Shown in pieces: positions 9,419 through 18,641 of a DNA stretch of 63,821 bases; position 1 is the stretch's first letter; the number at the start of each line of letters is the position of its first letter. Location of the stretch: positions 1 through 63,821 of the forward strand of contig JANWWA010000017.1 of the NCBI GenBank assembly GCA_025056565.1, in the 5' to 3' direction. Below the pieces are notes generated by a model. That model had not been told where the DNA came from. It did no database searches and saw only the letters and a list, made by a program, of their open reading frames with translations. Both the position numbers and the translations under genes were made by a program. The stretch is from Chloroherpetonaceae bacterium (GTDB taxonomy: Bacteria; Bacteroidota; Chlorobiia; Chlorobiales; Thermochlorobacteraceae).

Positions 9419-11197
9419 TCAGACCTTTGCCTTTTTCTTTTGCGACGGTTTCTCTACCCCATCTTTTGCCTTCGGTTTTGCCAGCGTTGAGCCTACTGGT
9501 GCAGGGTTACGCTTCGCCTGCCAGTTGACATAGAGCTGCTGCACAATGCTGAACACATTGAACATCAAGTAGTATAGCCCCAGTCCTGAGGGAAGATTGT
9601 TGAAAAAGAGCAGCAGCATTATGGGCAAGACGACGTTAAAGACTTTGGTTTGTTCAGGTGGCGCACTGCTTGGTGTAATCTTTTGCTGAAGGTAGGTCGT
9701 AATTGCCATTAGGATTGGGAAGACGGCAATGTGGGAGCCGTAGAGCGGAATGGTAAATGGAAAGGTAATGATGGCATCGGCGGTTGAAAGGTCTTTTGCC
9801 CATAGAAAACTTTCCTGACGCAGTTGAATTGAGGAGCGAATCACATAAAACATTGCAAAGAGCAACGGCATCTGCAAGAGAATTGGCAAGCAACCGCTTA
9901 GGGGATTGACACCAGCTTCCCGATAGAGCTTCCCCAGTTCATTTTGCATCTTGACGGCATCATTCGCATATTTTTTCTGAATTTCTTGAATTTGCGGTTG
10001 CAGCTGTGCCATTTTTTTCATTGAGTTGGTGGAAGCCACCGTCAGCGGATAGGTTACCAGCTTGATGAGCAAGGCAAAGATAATGATGATAATGCCGTAG
10101 TTTGGAATGAAGCGCTCGAGCAAGTTAAAGACAGGTAGAATAATCCACTCAGCAAATGGACGTGTTAGCCACTCCCAACCGAAGTCCATTGTCTTTTCAA
10201 GGCTGGAGCCTGCCTCACGCACCAGCACATAGTCCAGTGGGCCGACATAGAGTGTAAAGCCGTTTTGCACCACATTTTGGTTGAACGGTAGGCGTTGCTT
10301 TAAGGCTACGGTGTAATCTTCAAATACATGCTTATCATCTTTGGCAGTGCGTTTGCCTTGTAGGTATGCACCTTCGGCGTCTTCATCAGCAATGATGGCA
10401 GCAAGGAAATACTTGCTTTGCACCGACACCCATTTTGTTGCGCCATCTGGTTGAAGTTTGAAGTCTCTGTCTTTGCTATCTGCATCTAACTTTTCCAGTG
10501 AGCCATTGAGATAAGCGTGGGCGTAGGAATTATTTGCTTCCTCGAGTTCATCTTTCTCCGAGTGTGCCAGTCCTCCGTTCCAGACAACTTGATAAGTTGC
10601 ACCACGCACCAGTTCACTAATGCCATACAAACCTGTCTGATACCGAATTTGATACTTATCGCCCACGAAAGTGTAGGTGATTTGAATGCGTCGCCCCTCC
10701 GTCAGTGACAACTCAAATGGCACAGTTGCCGTCTGGTTCCCAGTGAGCTTAATTAGGCGGGCATCGGTTTTGGGCGTAAAGAATAAGTCATTTGTGTTCA
10801 CAATTGCTTGGCGAGGATCTTTGCCTTCAAAGAGCAATGACAGTGCACCATCTTTTGCCGTGATTAGGTCGAAGGGCTTGCGCTCCCAGTCAAGGTATTT
10901 CTTTTGCACAAATGAAATCAGCGTTGCGCCTTTCGATGACAATTTTGCGGTAAAGAGATCGGTTTCAATCGTGATGGTATCGGCTGTGCCTTGCATATAT
11001 GGAGCCAGCTCACCTGCTGGTGCGGTTTTCTGCTGCGCTGCCAGTGCGCGTTGCACGGAGTCGGCATATGCCAGTGCTGCGGAGTCTAAGGTCTTTGGTT
11101 TTGGTGGCTTTGGCTGCGGAGAAGGTGTAAGGAGCTGAAACCACACAATGAAAATGAGTCCGATAAGCAGAAATCCAATGAGTGTATTTCTGTCCAT
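9419..11197 (-). CDS. yidC: Membrane protein insertase YidC
   Basis: Inserts and folds inner-membrane proteins alone or with SecYEG. The 592-residue protein has an N-terminal anchor (residues ~6-22, LIGFLLIGLIFIVWFQLLT), a large periplasmic beta-domain (~residues 70-330), and the conserved five-helix Oxa1 core from about residue 355 (including FIPNYGIIIIIFALLIKLV and PILLQMPLLFAMFYVI). The conserved cytosolic hairpin region QPQIQEIQKKYANDAVKMQ is recognisable. A Lys-rich C-terminal tail is typical for ribosome contact. It follows yidD by 12 nt, the usual order. Confidence 0.97.
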   Translation of the reverse strand: MDRNTLIGFLLIGLIFIVWFQLLTPSPQPKPPKPKTLDSAALAYADSVQRALAAQQKTAPAGELAPYMQGTADTITIETDLFTAKLSSKGATLISFVQKKYLDWERKPFDLITAKDGALSLLFEGKDPRQAIVNTNDLFFTPKTDARLIKLTGNQTATVPFELSLTEGRRIQITYTFVGDKYQIRYQTGLYGISELVRGATYQVVWNGGLAHSEKDELEEANNSYAHAYLNGSLEKLDADSKDRDFKLQPDGATKWVSVQSKYFLAAIIADEDAEGAYLQGKRTAKDDKHVFEDYTVALKQRLPFNQNVVQNGFTLYVGPLDYVLVREAGSSLEKTMDFGWEWLTRPFAEWIILPVFNLLERFIPNYGIIIIIFALLIKLVTYPLTVASTNSMKKMAQLQPQIQEIQKKYANDAVKMQNELGKLYREAGVNPLSGCLPILLQMPLLFAMFYVIRSSIQLRQESFLWAKDLSTADAIITFPFTIPLYGSHIAVFPILMAITTYLQQKITPSSAPPEQTKVFNVVLPIMLLLFFNNLPSGLGLYYLMFNVFSIVQQLYVNWQAKRNPAPVGSTLAKPKAKDGVEKPSQKKKAKV

Positions 11198-11209
11198 TGT
11201 GCAAATGAG

Positions 11210-11506
11210 TTAATGGTCTTGATGTTGATGCCCTTGTGGTCTCGGCACGGGGTCATAGCCGCCTTTGGCAAACGGATGACACCGCAAAATTCGCCATAGC
11301 GTTAGCCAAAACGCTGCAAAGAAGTTATGCGTTTGAAAGGCTTCCAAGCCGTAACTGGAACAGGTGGGTTGAAAGCGACAACTGCCTCCCAGATAAGGCG
11401 ATAGCATCGCCTTGTAGAGGCGAATGAGCAGAATCGGCAGAAAGTTCGTGATGCGCCAAATCCAATGTAACTTTGGCACTGTGTGTTGGTTCGTTGCACT
11501 TTGCAT
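11210..11506 (-). CDS. yidD: Membrane protein insertion efficiency factor YidD
   Basis: A 98-residue protein with the family core: [19 protein letters not shown] followed by [12 protein letters not shown] and GYDPVP. YidD proteins are membrane-associated through an amphipathic helix and help YidC-dependent insertion. The N-terminal extension of about 25 residues is longer than in E. coli. It lies directly upstream of yidC. The rnpA and rpmH genes that commonly precede yidD are absent; instead an unknown small protein and an unknown membrane protein come before it. Confidence 0.93.
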   Translation of the reverse strand: MQSATNQHTVPKLHWIWRITNFLPILLIRLYKAMLSPYLGGSCRFQPTCSSYGLEAFQTHNFFAAFWLTLWRILRCHPFAKGGYDPVPRPQGHQHQDH

Positions 11507-11519
11507 ACTCTTGGTGCAA

Positions 11520-11708
11520 TTAAGTTCCAGAATCCAGAATCACATCGCCCAAATCACGGCTGACCGTGCGCGCGGCTCGAATCCGGCGAATAGCTGATAG
11601 TTCGTGATGAATCTGCTCAAATGCATAGTGCGCAGTGCCGCTTGTCGCATCTACATCCAGTTTGCCACGCAGTTCTACCACCAGTTTCTCCATCATTTCT
11701 TTCAGCAC
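11520..11708 (-). CDS. Small hypothetical protein between membrane protein and yidD
   Basis: A 62-codon frame from GTG at 11708 (or ATG at 11696, 58 codons). It overlaps the end of the upstream membrane-protein gene by 7 nt and ends 13 nt before yidD, as expected for a translationally coupled operon gene. The sequence is soluble and mixed alpha/beta in character ([20 protein letters not shown], then [20 protein letters not shown]). No family recognised. It could be spurious, but the tight spacing on both sides favours a real gene. Confidence 0.5.
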   Translation of the reverse strand: MLKEMMEKLVVELRGKLDVDATSGTAHYAFEQIHHELSAIRRIRAARTVSRDLGDVILDSGT

Positions 11709-12976
11709 CTCTTTTGAGATTTTTTCAAGGTTTTTTCCTGATTGACCAGTTGCCAGAGTTCGTCACGTGTTTTTGGACGTGCAAGGTCTGCAAACACGGC
11801 TTTCAGTATGCGTCGGCGAATATTGGCATGATGCCGCTCCTGCTGCTTGACCACTATCCAAATACCCCGAACCAGCGGAATGAGGAAAAATAGCACGGAA
11901 TAGACAAACGGGAACCAGCCCAAGACCAGTCGCACAGTAGGTGTGATAGCAATTAGCCCGAGAATTGTCTGCTCCGCTGTTAGCACGAAGTAAGAGAAAA
12001 ACAGATTAAAGCTATTCATCAGCACAATTACAAGGTTACGTCCAAAGTCATTACCGGTCCAGACATATTCAGGTTCGTATTCATCCCAGTAGTAGACGAT
12101 TGCACTTTCTTCGGCAGCTACTTTGCCCCGCAAGAGTTCATCAAACTCTGCATATAGCACACCGTCTTCGGTTACTTTCAATTGTCCGCGAAATTTTGCC
12201 ACATACTCTGCAAGGAAGTTCTCCATTTCATCGGTGCTCCAGCCCGTTAGCGCTTGCAACTCTGCGCCGACCAGCACGCCTTTGTTTTTGCGTAGGAAAG
12301 CAGCCAGCTCTTTTTCATTAGCCAGTGGGTCGATTTCCACGCGTGGTGGCCCAAACACAAAATCATAGACCGATGCAATGAAGCCTTTTTTTGCCTTGTT
12401 CAAGGCACCCGCTGCAGGTTGATACTGGCGATAGCGGTAGCCTTGCGCATCAGTTACATACATCACCGTGTCCGTCACCTGCGCAAATCGGAAAATCATC
12501 ATAAAAAGGTCGCCGATGACGCGGAGGTCTATAGAGCCTTTTGCGCTGCCTTTTTTGTCTTCTTTGCTCCCTGAGGCTGCAGATGCAGCTAAGATGATAG
12601 CCACAAGGAGAATGACGACAAACACAATGAAATAGACCACCATCACCAGCGCAATGCAGGCCTTGTAGATAAGCTGAAAGCCTCTCCAGAGCCAAGTAAG
12701 CACCTCGAGCAGAATTTCTGCTGCGGTTTTGGCATTTCGGCGTCGAAGCGTGCGTCCAAAGTCATAAATCACATCGCCTTGCGCAGTCGCTTGCACACGG
12801 CAGTTGTACTTGCTGATGAGGGTCTCGAAAGCGTGTGTCAGCTCATTGAGTGCAATGCCTGTGCCTGCAGCGGCATCGTTTAGCGTAAAAGGCTGCTTTC
12901 GTGCTGCAACCCACGACTCCAATCGCGCTACCGTGTCTATTTTCCCGCTCTTGACCACTTTCCTGAGTGAAGACAA
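11702..12976 (-). CDS. Hypothetical membrane protein with duplicated N-terminal-type domain
   Basis: A 424-residue protein of unknown function. About 60 residues at the N-terminus (ARLESWVAARKQPFTLNDAA ... VIYDFG) resemble a second copy at roughly 225-285 (KELAAFLRKNKGVLVGAEL ... VLYAEFDELLRG); both look like small winged-helix-type modules ending in a beta hairpin. A long hydrophobic segment lies at ~112-135 (IALVMVVYFIVFVVILLVAI) and two more at ~312-385. Tail is basic. The start is TTG (no in-frame ATG upstream), preceding a short divergent gap to trkH. It heads the yidD-yidC-PAP2 operon. Confidence 0.78.
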   Translation of the reverse strand: MSSLRKVVKSGKIDTVARLESWVAARKQPFTLNDAAAGTGIALNELTHAFETLISKYNCRVQATAQGDVIYDFGRTLRRRNAKTAAEILLEVLTWLWRGFQLIYKACIALVMVVYFIVFVVILLVAIILAASAASGSKEDKKGSAKGSIDLRVIGDLFMMIFRFAQVTDTVMYVTDAQGYRYRQYQPAAGALNKAKKGFIASVYDFVFGPPRVEIDPLANEKELAAFLRKNKGVLVGAELQALTGWSTDEMENFLAEYVAKFRGQLKVTEDGVLYAEFDELLRGKVAAEESAIVYYWDEYEPEYVWTGNDFGRNLVIVLMNSFNLFFSYFVLTAEQTILGLIAITPTVRLVLGWFPFVYSVLFFLIPLVRGIWIVVKQQERHHANIRRRILKAVFADLARPKTRDELWQLVNQEKTLKKSQKRC

Positions 12977-13055
12977 GCCTTGAAAATAACACTTACATAG
13001 GAGAATGCCCAGCTTTGCGCATTTAGATTGTATTTTTTGAGGCTTATGTGGCTGG

Positions 13056-14906
13056 ATGGTTTTGCTTAACTTTTGTGTCAGTATGCCATTACGCTTTTCT
13101 CTGCAAAAAGCTGTTCAATTTCAAGCAATATCAAGTTGGCTTGAGTCGCACCGTTCTCTTATTCTGCGGGTCATAAATGGTGCGCTGATTGTGCTTGGCA
13201 CGATTGCGGTGGTCTCACTCATTGTGCGTATCGGCTTCTTTCTGACCCCAGACCAAGAGCAAGTGGTAGAGTTGCTAGAGCAAGCGATTCTGTATGTTTT
13301 TGCGTTGCAGGCGTTTCTGAAACTTGCGTTAGCTCCTAACAAGCGGGCGCATCTTCGTATGCGCTGGCTTGAACTCATCATCTTCTCCGTTATCTTGCTC
13401 TACCTTTTCTCACCTCTTGCTATTGAACGATTGCTTATGTCGCTTAACCCCCAGCTGACGCCTGAAAACATCACGAGTGTGTATCTTGTTATCACGCAGT
13501 TTTTCGTGGTGCTGGCGCTTTTGCCAGCCACACTGCGCTACAGCAGTCGCGTGATGACTGCCAACGTGCAGCCCGCTACAATTTTGCTTATCAGCTTTCT
13601 TGCACTAGCCATAGGCGGTGCAGGCTTTCTAATGCTGCCCAAAGCGACTGCTCAATCCTCACTGACAATCGTTGATGCATTGTTTATGGCAACCAGTGCA
13701 GTTTGTGTAACAGGTCTTACAACCGTTGATACCGCCACAACCTTTTCACACACTGGGCACTGGATTTTACTTGTGCTGATTCAGGTTGGCGGATTAGGCA
13801 TTATGACGCTCACTACTTTCTTTGCTGTTGTAGGTGGTGCTGGCACGCGCCTTAAAGAATACATTGCTTTGCGAGACCTCTTAGGCGAGGAGAGTTTAGG
13901 ACAGATTCGCTCGCTTCTTTTCCAAATTGGCTTCTACACTTTCGTGATAGAGGCGATGGGTGCCATAGCGATTTACTACACTTTGGACTTAGATGACGCA
14001 CCGCTGCACCACTCCCCGATGTTTTTTGCTGCGTTTCATTCCATCTCTGCGTTTTGCAATGCGGGGTTCAGCTTGCTTTCGGAGAACTTTGCAGCGCCGC
14101 CCTGTCATCAGAACGCAGCGTTTCTTTTTGTAGTGATGAGTTTGGTCACGATTGGCGGATTAGGCTTTCCCGCACTTTCAAGCCTCTCTCACTATGTTCA
14201 AGCACTTCTTAGGCGTTTGCCACAAGCCCGCCTATCGCTTCACGCAAAGCTTGTCTTCATTACATCCAGCCTGCTTATCGTGATTGGCACAGTTGGATTC
14301 TTCTGTTTAGAGCATGCCAATACGCTTCGTGATGCTACACTGAGCAGCCAGCTTTTAGATTCGCTATTTCACTCCATTATCGCACGCACAGCAGGGTTTA
14401 ACACGCTGAATGTGGGGCAGTTTACCACGCCCACACTTTTTTTCCTCGTTGCACTAATGTGGATTGGTGCTTCACCTAGCTCTACGGGCGGCGGTATCAA
14501 GACGACAACAGCGGCTCTGGCATTGATGAACATCGTTGCAATTGCCTCAGGCAGAAACAAAATAGAGCTTTTCCGCCGCCGTGTGCCTGACCGCGTTATC
14601 ACGCGCGCATTTAGCACGGCACTGCTATCGCTGCTCTACATCGTGGCAGCGCTTTTTGTGCTCCTGCTCACCGAACAAGAGAAATCTTTTCGCTTTGAAG
14701 CCTTGCTGTTTGAAGTGGTCTCAGCCGTTAGCACGGTCGGCTTATCGACTGGCATTACTTCGCAACTTAGTGATGCGGGCAAACTGGTGCTTACAGTGTC
14801 AATGCTGATTGGACGCGTGGGGTTTTTAAACATCATCATTGCACTGACTCGCCCACGCATACACAGCAGCTACGACTACGCAGAAGAAACCGTTATCGTG
14901 TCCTGA
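13056..14906 (+). CDS. trkH: TrkH/KtrB-family potassium uptake channel subunit
   Basis: A 616-residue inner-membrane K+ translocator. Four pore-loop repeats are visible: SAVCVTGLTTVD (~residue 210), SAFCNAGFSLL (~330), IARTAGFNTLN (~445) and SAVSTVGLSTGI (~560), with the filter glycines in each. Ahead of the canonical core is an extra N-terminal block of ~150 residues with about four hydrophobic helices, seen in Bacteroidetes-type TrkH. A second ATG at 13083 (MPLRFSLQ) is an equally good start. The regulatory TrkA-like subunit follows 3 nt downstream, forming the full transporter. Confidence 0.93.
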   Translation: MVLLNFCVSMPLRFSLQKAVQFQAISSWLESHRSLILRVINGALIVLGTIAVVSLIVRIGFFLTPDQEQVVELLEQAILYVFALQAFLKLALAPNKRAHLRMRWLELIIFSVILLYLFSPLAIERLLMSLNPQLTPENITSVYLVITQFFVVLALLPATLRYSSRVMTANVQPATILLISFLALAIGGAGFLMLPKATAQSSLTIVDALFMATSAVCVTGLTTVDTATTFSHTGHWILLVLIQVGGLGIMTLTTFFAVVGGAGTRLKEYIALRDLLGEESLGQIRSLLFQIGFYTFVIEAMGAIAIYYTLDLDDAPLHHSPMFFAAFHSISAFCNAGFSLLSENFAAPPCHQNAAFLFVVMSLVTIGGLGFPALSSLSHYVQALLRRLPQARLSLHAKLVFITSSLLIVIGTVGFFCLEHANTLRDATLSSQLLDSLFHSIIARTAGFNTLNVGQFTTPTLFFLVALMWIGASPSSTGGGIKTTTAALALMNIVAIASGRNKIELFRRRVPDRVITRAFSTALLSLLYIVAALFVLLLTEQEKSFRFEALLFEVVSAVSTVGLSTGITSQLSDAGKLVLTVSMLIGRVGFLNIIIALTRPRIHSSYDYAEETVIVS

Positions 14907-14909
14907 ATT

Positions 14910-15611
14910 ATGGCAAAGAAAATTGCAGTTATCGGTATCGGAAACTTTGGGTCGCATCTAGCCACGACACTGGCTGCACAGGGTGCAGAAGTTTTAGCGA
15001 TTGATTCTTCAATGGAGCGCTTAGAGGACATCAAAGACAAAGTTACTTACACTGTGCGCTTGGACTCCACAGAAGAAAAAGCCCTGCGTGAGCAAGCCAT
15101 CACAGAATTTGATGTGGTAATTGTAGCCATCGGCGACGATTTTGAGGCAACGCTGCTGACGGTAGCCGCCCTGCAAAATATCGGTGTGCAGCGCATTATC
15201 GCACGTGCGACCACGCAAACCCACGAGCGCATCTTGCGACACTTAGGCATCAGCGAAGTGATTTCACCCGCTGTAGAGGCGGCTGAACGCTTGGCAGATA
15301 GCCTAATGTATCGCGGCGTGATTGATTCGCTGGAGCTGTCTTCTGAATACTCTATTGTAGAAGTCAGTGCACCGCCCTCGTTTGTCGGTAAGACACTTGC
15401 TGAACTCAACCTGCGCGAAAATTTCGATGTCAATCTCATCACCATTAAACGCATTGAGCAAGAGCCTCGCCTGTTGGGTCTGCGCTCGCGCACGATTGAG
15501 AAAATTATGGGTATTCCTACCCCAGATATGGTCGTGCAAAAAAACGATATTCTGGTGCTCTTTGCGAAAAAGCCCGCAATTAATAAGATGTGTAACGGCA
15601 GCGCCGACTAA
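14910..15611 (+). CDS. trkA: TrkA/KtrA-family potassium uptake regulatory protein
   Basis: A 233-residue cytoplasmic gating subunit with one RCK unit, as in KtrA. The TrkA-N Rossmann domain starts AVIGIGNFGSHLATTL (GxGxxG nucleotide site, residues ~6-22) with acidic ribose-binding residues in VLAIDSS; the TrkA-C domain covers ~residues 145-225 (SIVEVSAPPSFVGKTLAELN, NDILVLFAKK). It binds ATP/ADP or NAD(H) and opens the TrkH channel. The 3-nt spacing to trkH indicates one operon. Confidence 0.94.
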   Translation: MAKKIAVIGIGNFGSHLATTLAAQGAEVLAIDSSMERLEDIKDKVTYTVRLDSTEEKALREQAITEFDVVIVAIGDDFEATLLTVAALQNIGVQRIIARATTQTHERILRHLGISEVISPAVEAAERLADSLMYRGVIDSLELSSEYSIVEVSAPPSFVGKTLAELNLRENFDVNLITIKRIEQEPRLLGLRSRTIEKIMGIPTPDMVVQKNDILVLFAKKPAINKMCNGSAD

Positions 15612-15642
15612 CAGCACATGTAGCCTTTCGGCAGCACAGCTT

Positions 15643-15690
15643 GCGCTTCTTCGGAGAGCGCTGTTCACGCTTTGGCGTAATTCAAAGCGT
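15643..15690 (+). other. Two adjacent hairpins upstream of recA
   Basis: The 246-nt gap between trkA and recA has no gene but contains GCGCT...AGCGC (15643-15661, enclosing a cTTCGg tetraloop) followed at once by ACGCTTTG / CAAAGCGT (15667-15674 / 15683-15690, perfect 8 bp, 8-nt loop). No U-tract follows, so simple termination is unlikely; a structured leader, small RNA or processed junction is possible. No LexA-like box was recognised before recA. Confidence 0.4.
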
Positions 15691-15857
15691 AGTGCAGGTT
15701 CAGCAAAAGCGAGCGAGGCGAGGCTCTTTTACACAGTGGTGCTCAGCTTTTTCTGCACGTGCGATGTTGCTTCGTAGATTTTTGCTGCCACAAGTTTTTG
15801 TTGCAAGTTTTCTAATTTCATTGCGAACTACTTCAAACAACTAAGACCGACTTAGCT

Positions 15858-16964
15858 ATGCCAAAAGAGAAAGCCGCCGAGAAAGCATTAGACAAAATCA
15901 ATGCCGAAAAGCGTAAGCAACTTGAGCTTGCGATTGACTCGCTAGAAAAGCAGTTTGGTAAAGGCACGATTATGACGCTGGGGGACGAGGTTAATACCCA
16001 GATTCCCGTTGTGTCGACAGGCTCCATCACACTGGATTTTGCACTGGGCGTTGGCGGCTTGCCCAAAGGAAGAATTATTGAAATTTTCGGCCCCGAGTCA
16101 TCTGGTAAGACAACGATTGCGCTGCATGCTATCGCTGAGTGTCAGAAGGAGGGCGGCGTGGCTGCATTTGTCGATGCTGAGCACGCCTTCGACCCCAACT
16201 ACGCAAAGCGCGTTGGCGTCGATGTCAAGTCACTGCTGTTTAGCCAGCCTGAATCTGGTGAGCAAGCGCTTACGATTGTAGAAACATTGGTGCGCAGTGG
16301 TGCCGTCGATATTGTCGTGGTAGACTCTGTGGCTGCACTTGTGCCACAAGCAGAGTTGGAAGGTGAAATGGGTGATGCGCAAGTCGGCTTGCAAGCACGC
16401 TTAATGTCTCAGGCACTGCGCAAACTAACTGGCGCCATCTCTCGCTCGAGCTGCATTGCAATTTTTATCAACCAACTGCGTGAAAAGATTGGCACGGTTA
16501 GCTACGGCGACCCTACTACCACAACGGGCGGTCGTGCACTCAAATTCTATGCTTCAGTCCGACTTGACGTGCGCCGCATCGGAGCTATTAAGGAAGGCAC
16601 AGACGTTATTGGCAATCGCACCAAAGTCAAGGTCGTGAAAAACAAAGTGGCTCCTCCATTTAAAGAAGTGGAGTTCGATATCATCTACGGCGAGGGTATT
16701 TCTAAAACGGGTGAGCTAATTGACCTTGCCGTTGAGATGGGTATTATCAAGAAGTCTGGAGCGTGGTTCAGTTACGAGGGCGAAAAAATTGGTCAAGGTC
16801 GTGAAGCCGTGCGAGAGATGTTAAAGACGAACAAGGACTTTTTTGACAAAATCTATGCGCAAGTGCGCGATGGCTTAATCAATGAGCGTGTCGACCTTAG
16901 CGTGGCACCTACTCCTGAAGAGGAGGCGGATAATCAACTTACCGAAGCTGAAGTGGAAGAGTAG
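15858..16964 (+). CDS. recA: Recombinase RecA
   Basis: ATP-dependent strand-exchange protein of homologous recombination and SOS co-protease. The 368-residue sequence has the polymerisation N-terminus ([20 protein letters not shown]), Walker [10 protein letters not shown] near residue 78, catalytic Glu in VDAEHAFDP, Walker [13 protein letters not shown], and the L2 region [19 protein letters not shown]. It has the usual acidic C-terminal tail ([18 protein letters not shown]). Standard length. Transcription ends at a bidirectional hairpin 36 nt downstream. Confidence 0.99.
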   Translation: MPKEKAAEKALDKINAEKRKQLELAIDSLEKQFGKGTIMTLGDEVNTQIPVVSTGSITLDFALGVGGLPKGRIIEIFGPESSGKTTIALHAIAECQKEGGVAAFVDAEHAFDPNYAKRVGVDVKSLLFSQPESGEQALTIVETLVRSGAVDIVVVDSVAALVPQAELEGEMGDAQVGLQARLMSQALRKLTGAISRSSCIAIFINQLREKIGTVSYGDPTTTTGGRALKFYASVRLDVRRIGAIKEGTDVIGNRTKVKVVKNKVAPPFKEVEFDIIYGEGISKTGELIDLAVEMGIIKKSGAWFSYEGEKIGQGREAVREMLKTNKDFFDKIYAQVRDGLINERVDLSVAPTPEEEADNQLTEAEVEE

Positions 16965-17000
16965 AGCATTTTCAGCGCGGTGCATGCTATTTAATTTTCA

Positions 17001-17030
17001 GGGTGGGTTAATTTCTTAGCCCACCCTTTA
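17001..17030 (+). terminator. Bidirectional terminator between recA and arsS
   Basis: GGGTGGGTTAA (17001-17011) pairs with TTAGCCCACCC (17016-17026), one G-U pair, TTTC loop, followed by TTTATT. On the other strand the hairpin is followed by TGAAAATTAAA, a weaker tail. It serves recA and may also stop arsS transcription, whose stop codon is at 17056. Confidence 0.85.
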
Positions 17031-17055
17031 TTGCTCTCTGCGATGATTCCCTGCT

Positions 17056-18099
17056 CTAAGCAATTGCTCCGCCGCAGCTGGAGCCTGCTCCTGCCGTGCA
17101 ACCATAGCAATGTTGCTTGGTTACAATCCTGCGTGTGCGAAGTTGTGCAAAGTCGAAATCCTTAATATGCATCGGTGCACCAAAGCCCACTTTCAGCTCT
17201 AACATCTGATTGAAATCACAATCGTAGAGCGTGCCGTCCCAGCCAATAGAGAGCGTCGTGCGGCACATTACATTGCGCGCCGCTGCAGGATTAAACAGCG
17301 ACACCAGCCTTTGCATATATGATTCGTAGTTGCCCGACGCTATTAAGTAGTCCAGAAAGCGACCGATGGGCATATTCGTGATGGTGTAGAGATGGTTAAA
17401 CTGCACCCCATACTCGACATTTAGCACACGCTTGTAATCGGCTTCCAAGCCTGCTTGATTGGGCGGCAAAAATGCTCCAACAGGGTTATAGACCAAATTC
17501 AAGATAAGCCCTGACTCCTCCTGACCATAGCCTAGATGATTCAAGCGTCGGATTGCCTCAATAGAGCGCTCGAAGACCCCCTCTCCGCGCTGCTTATCGG
17601 TGTTCGTAGCCGTGTAGTGAGGCAGCGATGAGATAACCTCTACGCCGTGTGCGGCAAAAAATTCAGGTAAGTCCTCGTAGCCTTTTGCGAGCAAAATCGT
17701 CAGGTTCGAGCGCACCATCACATGTCGCCCTAACTTTTTTACTTCGCTCACAAACCAGCGAAAATTTGGATTCATTTCGGGAGCACCGCCTGTAATATCG
17801 ACCTTCGGCACATCTGTCTTTGCCAGTGCCTCTAAGCACAGTTGCATCGTTTCTCGGCTCATAATCTCACGTCGGTCTGGCCCTGCATCGACATGGCAGT
17901 GCCGACAAACTTGATTGCAGAGTTTGCCTACATTGACTTGAAATACCTCAATGCCTGTCGCAGTGAGTGGTCCTTCCCCTATTGATTGGTATGTTTCATC
18001 AAATGGCGGCAGAGTGCAGCGATTCTGAATAATCTCGAGCTGCGTTTCAGCGTTTGCTAACGCCTCACCGAAAGCCTGCATACTTTTGTGTCGCACCAT
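17056..18099 (-). CDS. arsS: Arsenosugar biosynthesis radical SAM protein ArsS
   Basis: A 347-residue radical SAM enzyme. The [4Fe-4S] motif is CNQVCRHC (~residues 61-68), followed by the family's HVDAGPDR, and DITGGAPEMNP. The C-terminal SPASM-like/auxiliary cysteines include CRTTLSIGWDGTLYDCDF and CYGCTAGAGSSCGG. ArsS is thought to add the 5'-deoxyadenosyl group of SAM to dimethylarsenite-type substrates on the route to arsenosugars. It is followed upstream by the AhpD-like partner that marks this family; ArsM methyltransferase is not in the window. Start ATG at 18099. Confidence 0.9.
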   Translation of the reverse strand: MVRHKSMQAFGEALANAETQLEIIQNRCTLPPFDETYQSIGEGPLTATGIEVFQVNVGKLCNQVCRHCHVDAGPDRREIMSRETMQLCLEALAKTDVPKVDITGGAPEMNPNFRWFVSEVKKLGRHVMVRSNLTILLAKGYEDLPEFFAAHGVEVISSLPHYTATNTDKQRGEGVFERSIEAIRRLNHLGYGQEESGLILNLVYNPVGAFLPPNQAGLEADYKRVLNVEYGVQFNHLYTITNMPIGRFLDYLIASGNYESYMQRLVSLFNPAAARNVMCRTTLSIGWDGTLYDCDFNQMLELKVGFGAPMHIKDFDFAQLRTRRIVTKQHCYGCTAGAGSSCGGAIA

Positions 18100-18117
18100 T
18101 GTTGCATCAGTTTTGTG

Positions 18118-18450
18118 TTACATAGAAAGTTTCTGGTAGACATTTTTCATCTGCACGCCGTGCACAAGGCTTGCACCGCCGCGAATCGCTGCAGCCACAT
18201 GAATTGCCTCTGTCATCTGCTCAAGCGTGGCACCTTTCTCCAATGAGCTTTGCGTGTATGCATCAATGCAATATGGACACTGGACTGCATGCGCTACCGC
18301 CAATGCAATGAGCGCTTTCTCCCGCTCTGAGAGTGCCCCTGCAGCGAATACTTCGTTATACCACGAGAAAAACTTATCCATTAGCTTCTTATTACCTTCT
18401 CCTACTGATGCAAACTTGGCAAGGTCTGCTGGGTTGTAGTAGGTCTCCAT
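18118..18450 (-). CDS. Arsenosugar biosynthesis-associated peroxidase-like protein (AhpD/CMD fold)
   Basis: A 110-residue carboxymuconolactone-decarboxylase/AhpD-fold protein with the redox CPYC pair and the downstream acid/His layout of AhpD (AHAVQCPYCIDAYTQSSLEK). It begins METYYNPADLAKF, the typical start of the family linked to ArsS. It lies 18 nt upstream of arsS in the same direction, so the two form an operon. Exact chemistry is not established; thiol-disulfide or peroxide chemistry during arsenic metabolism is the usual assumption. Confidence 0.88.
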   Translation of the reverse strand: METYYNPADLAKFASVGEGNKKLMDKFFSWYNEVFAAGALSEREKALIALAVAHAVQCPYCIDAYTQSSLEKGATLEQMTEAIHVAAAIRGGASLVHGVQMKNVYQKLSM

Positions 18451-18641
18451 ATCGTTCTACTGAGTTTAGGTTTGTTGAAGGAGTGTTCGTTGCTTTGTGT
18501 TTAGCATTGCCTTATTGCAATGTAAAATTTTTTTGCGCTTCATTTAGAGCCGAGATGCGCATCTTTTTCGCTGCAGTAAAGTGGGTCGAACTGATGTGGG
18601 TTTGTCTTCTGCTTCCAGCGGTTGGGAGGTAAAATGACTAA

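Noticed and set aside
15641-15844. 67-codon ORF in the gap before recA
   Set aside because: No Shine-Dalgarno, Cys/Arg/Phe-rich composition and overlap with the hairpins; more likely noncoding.
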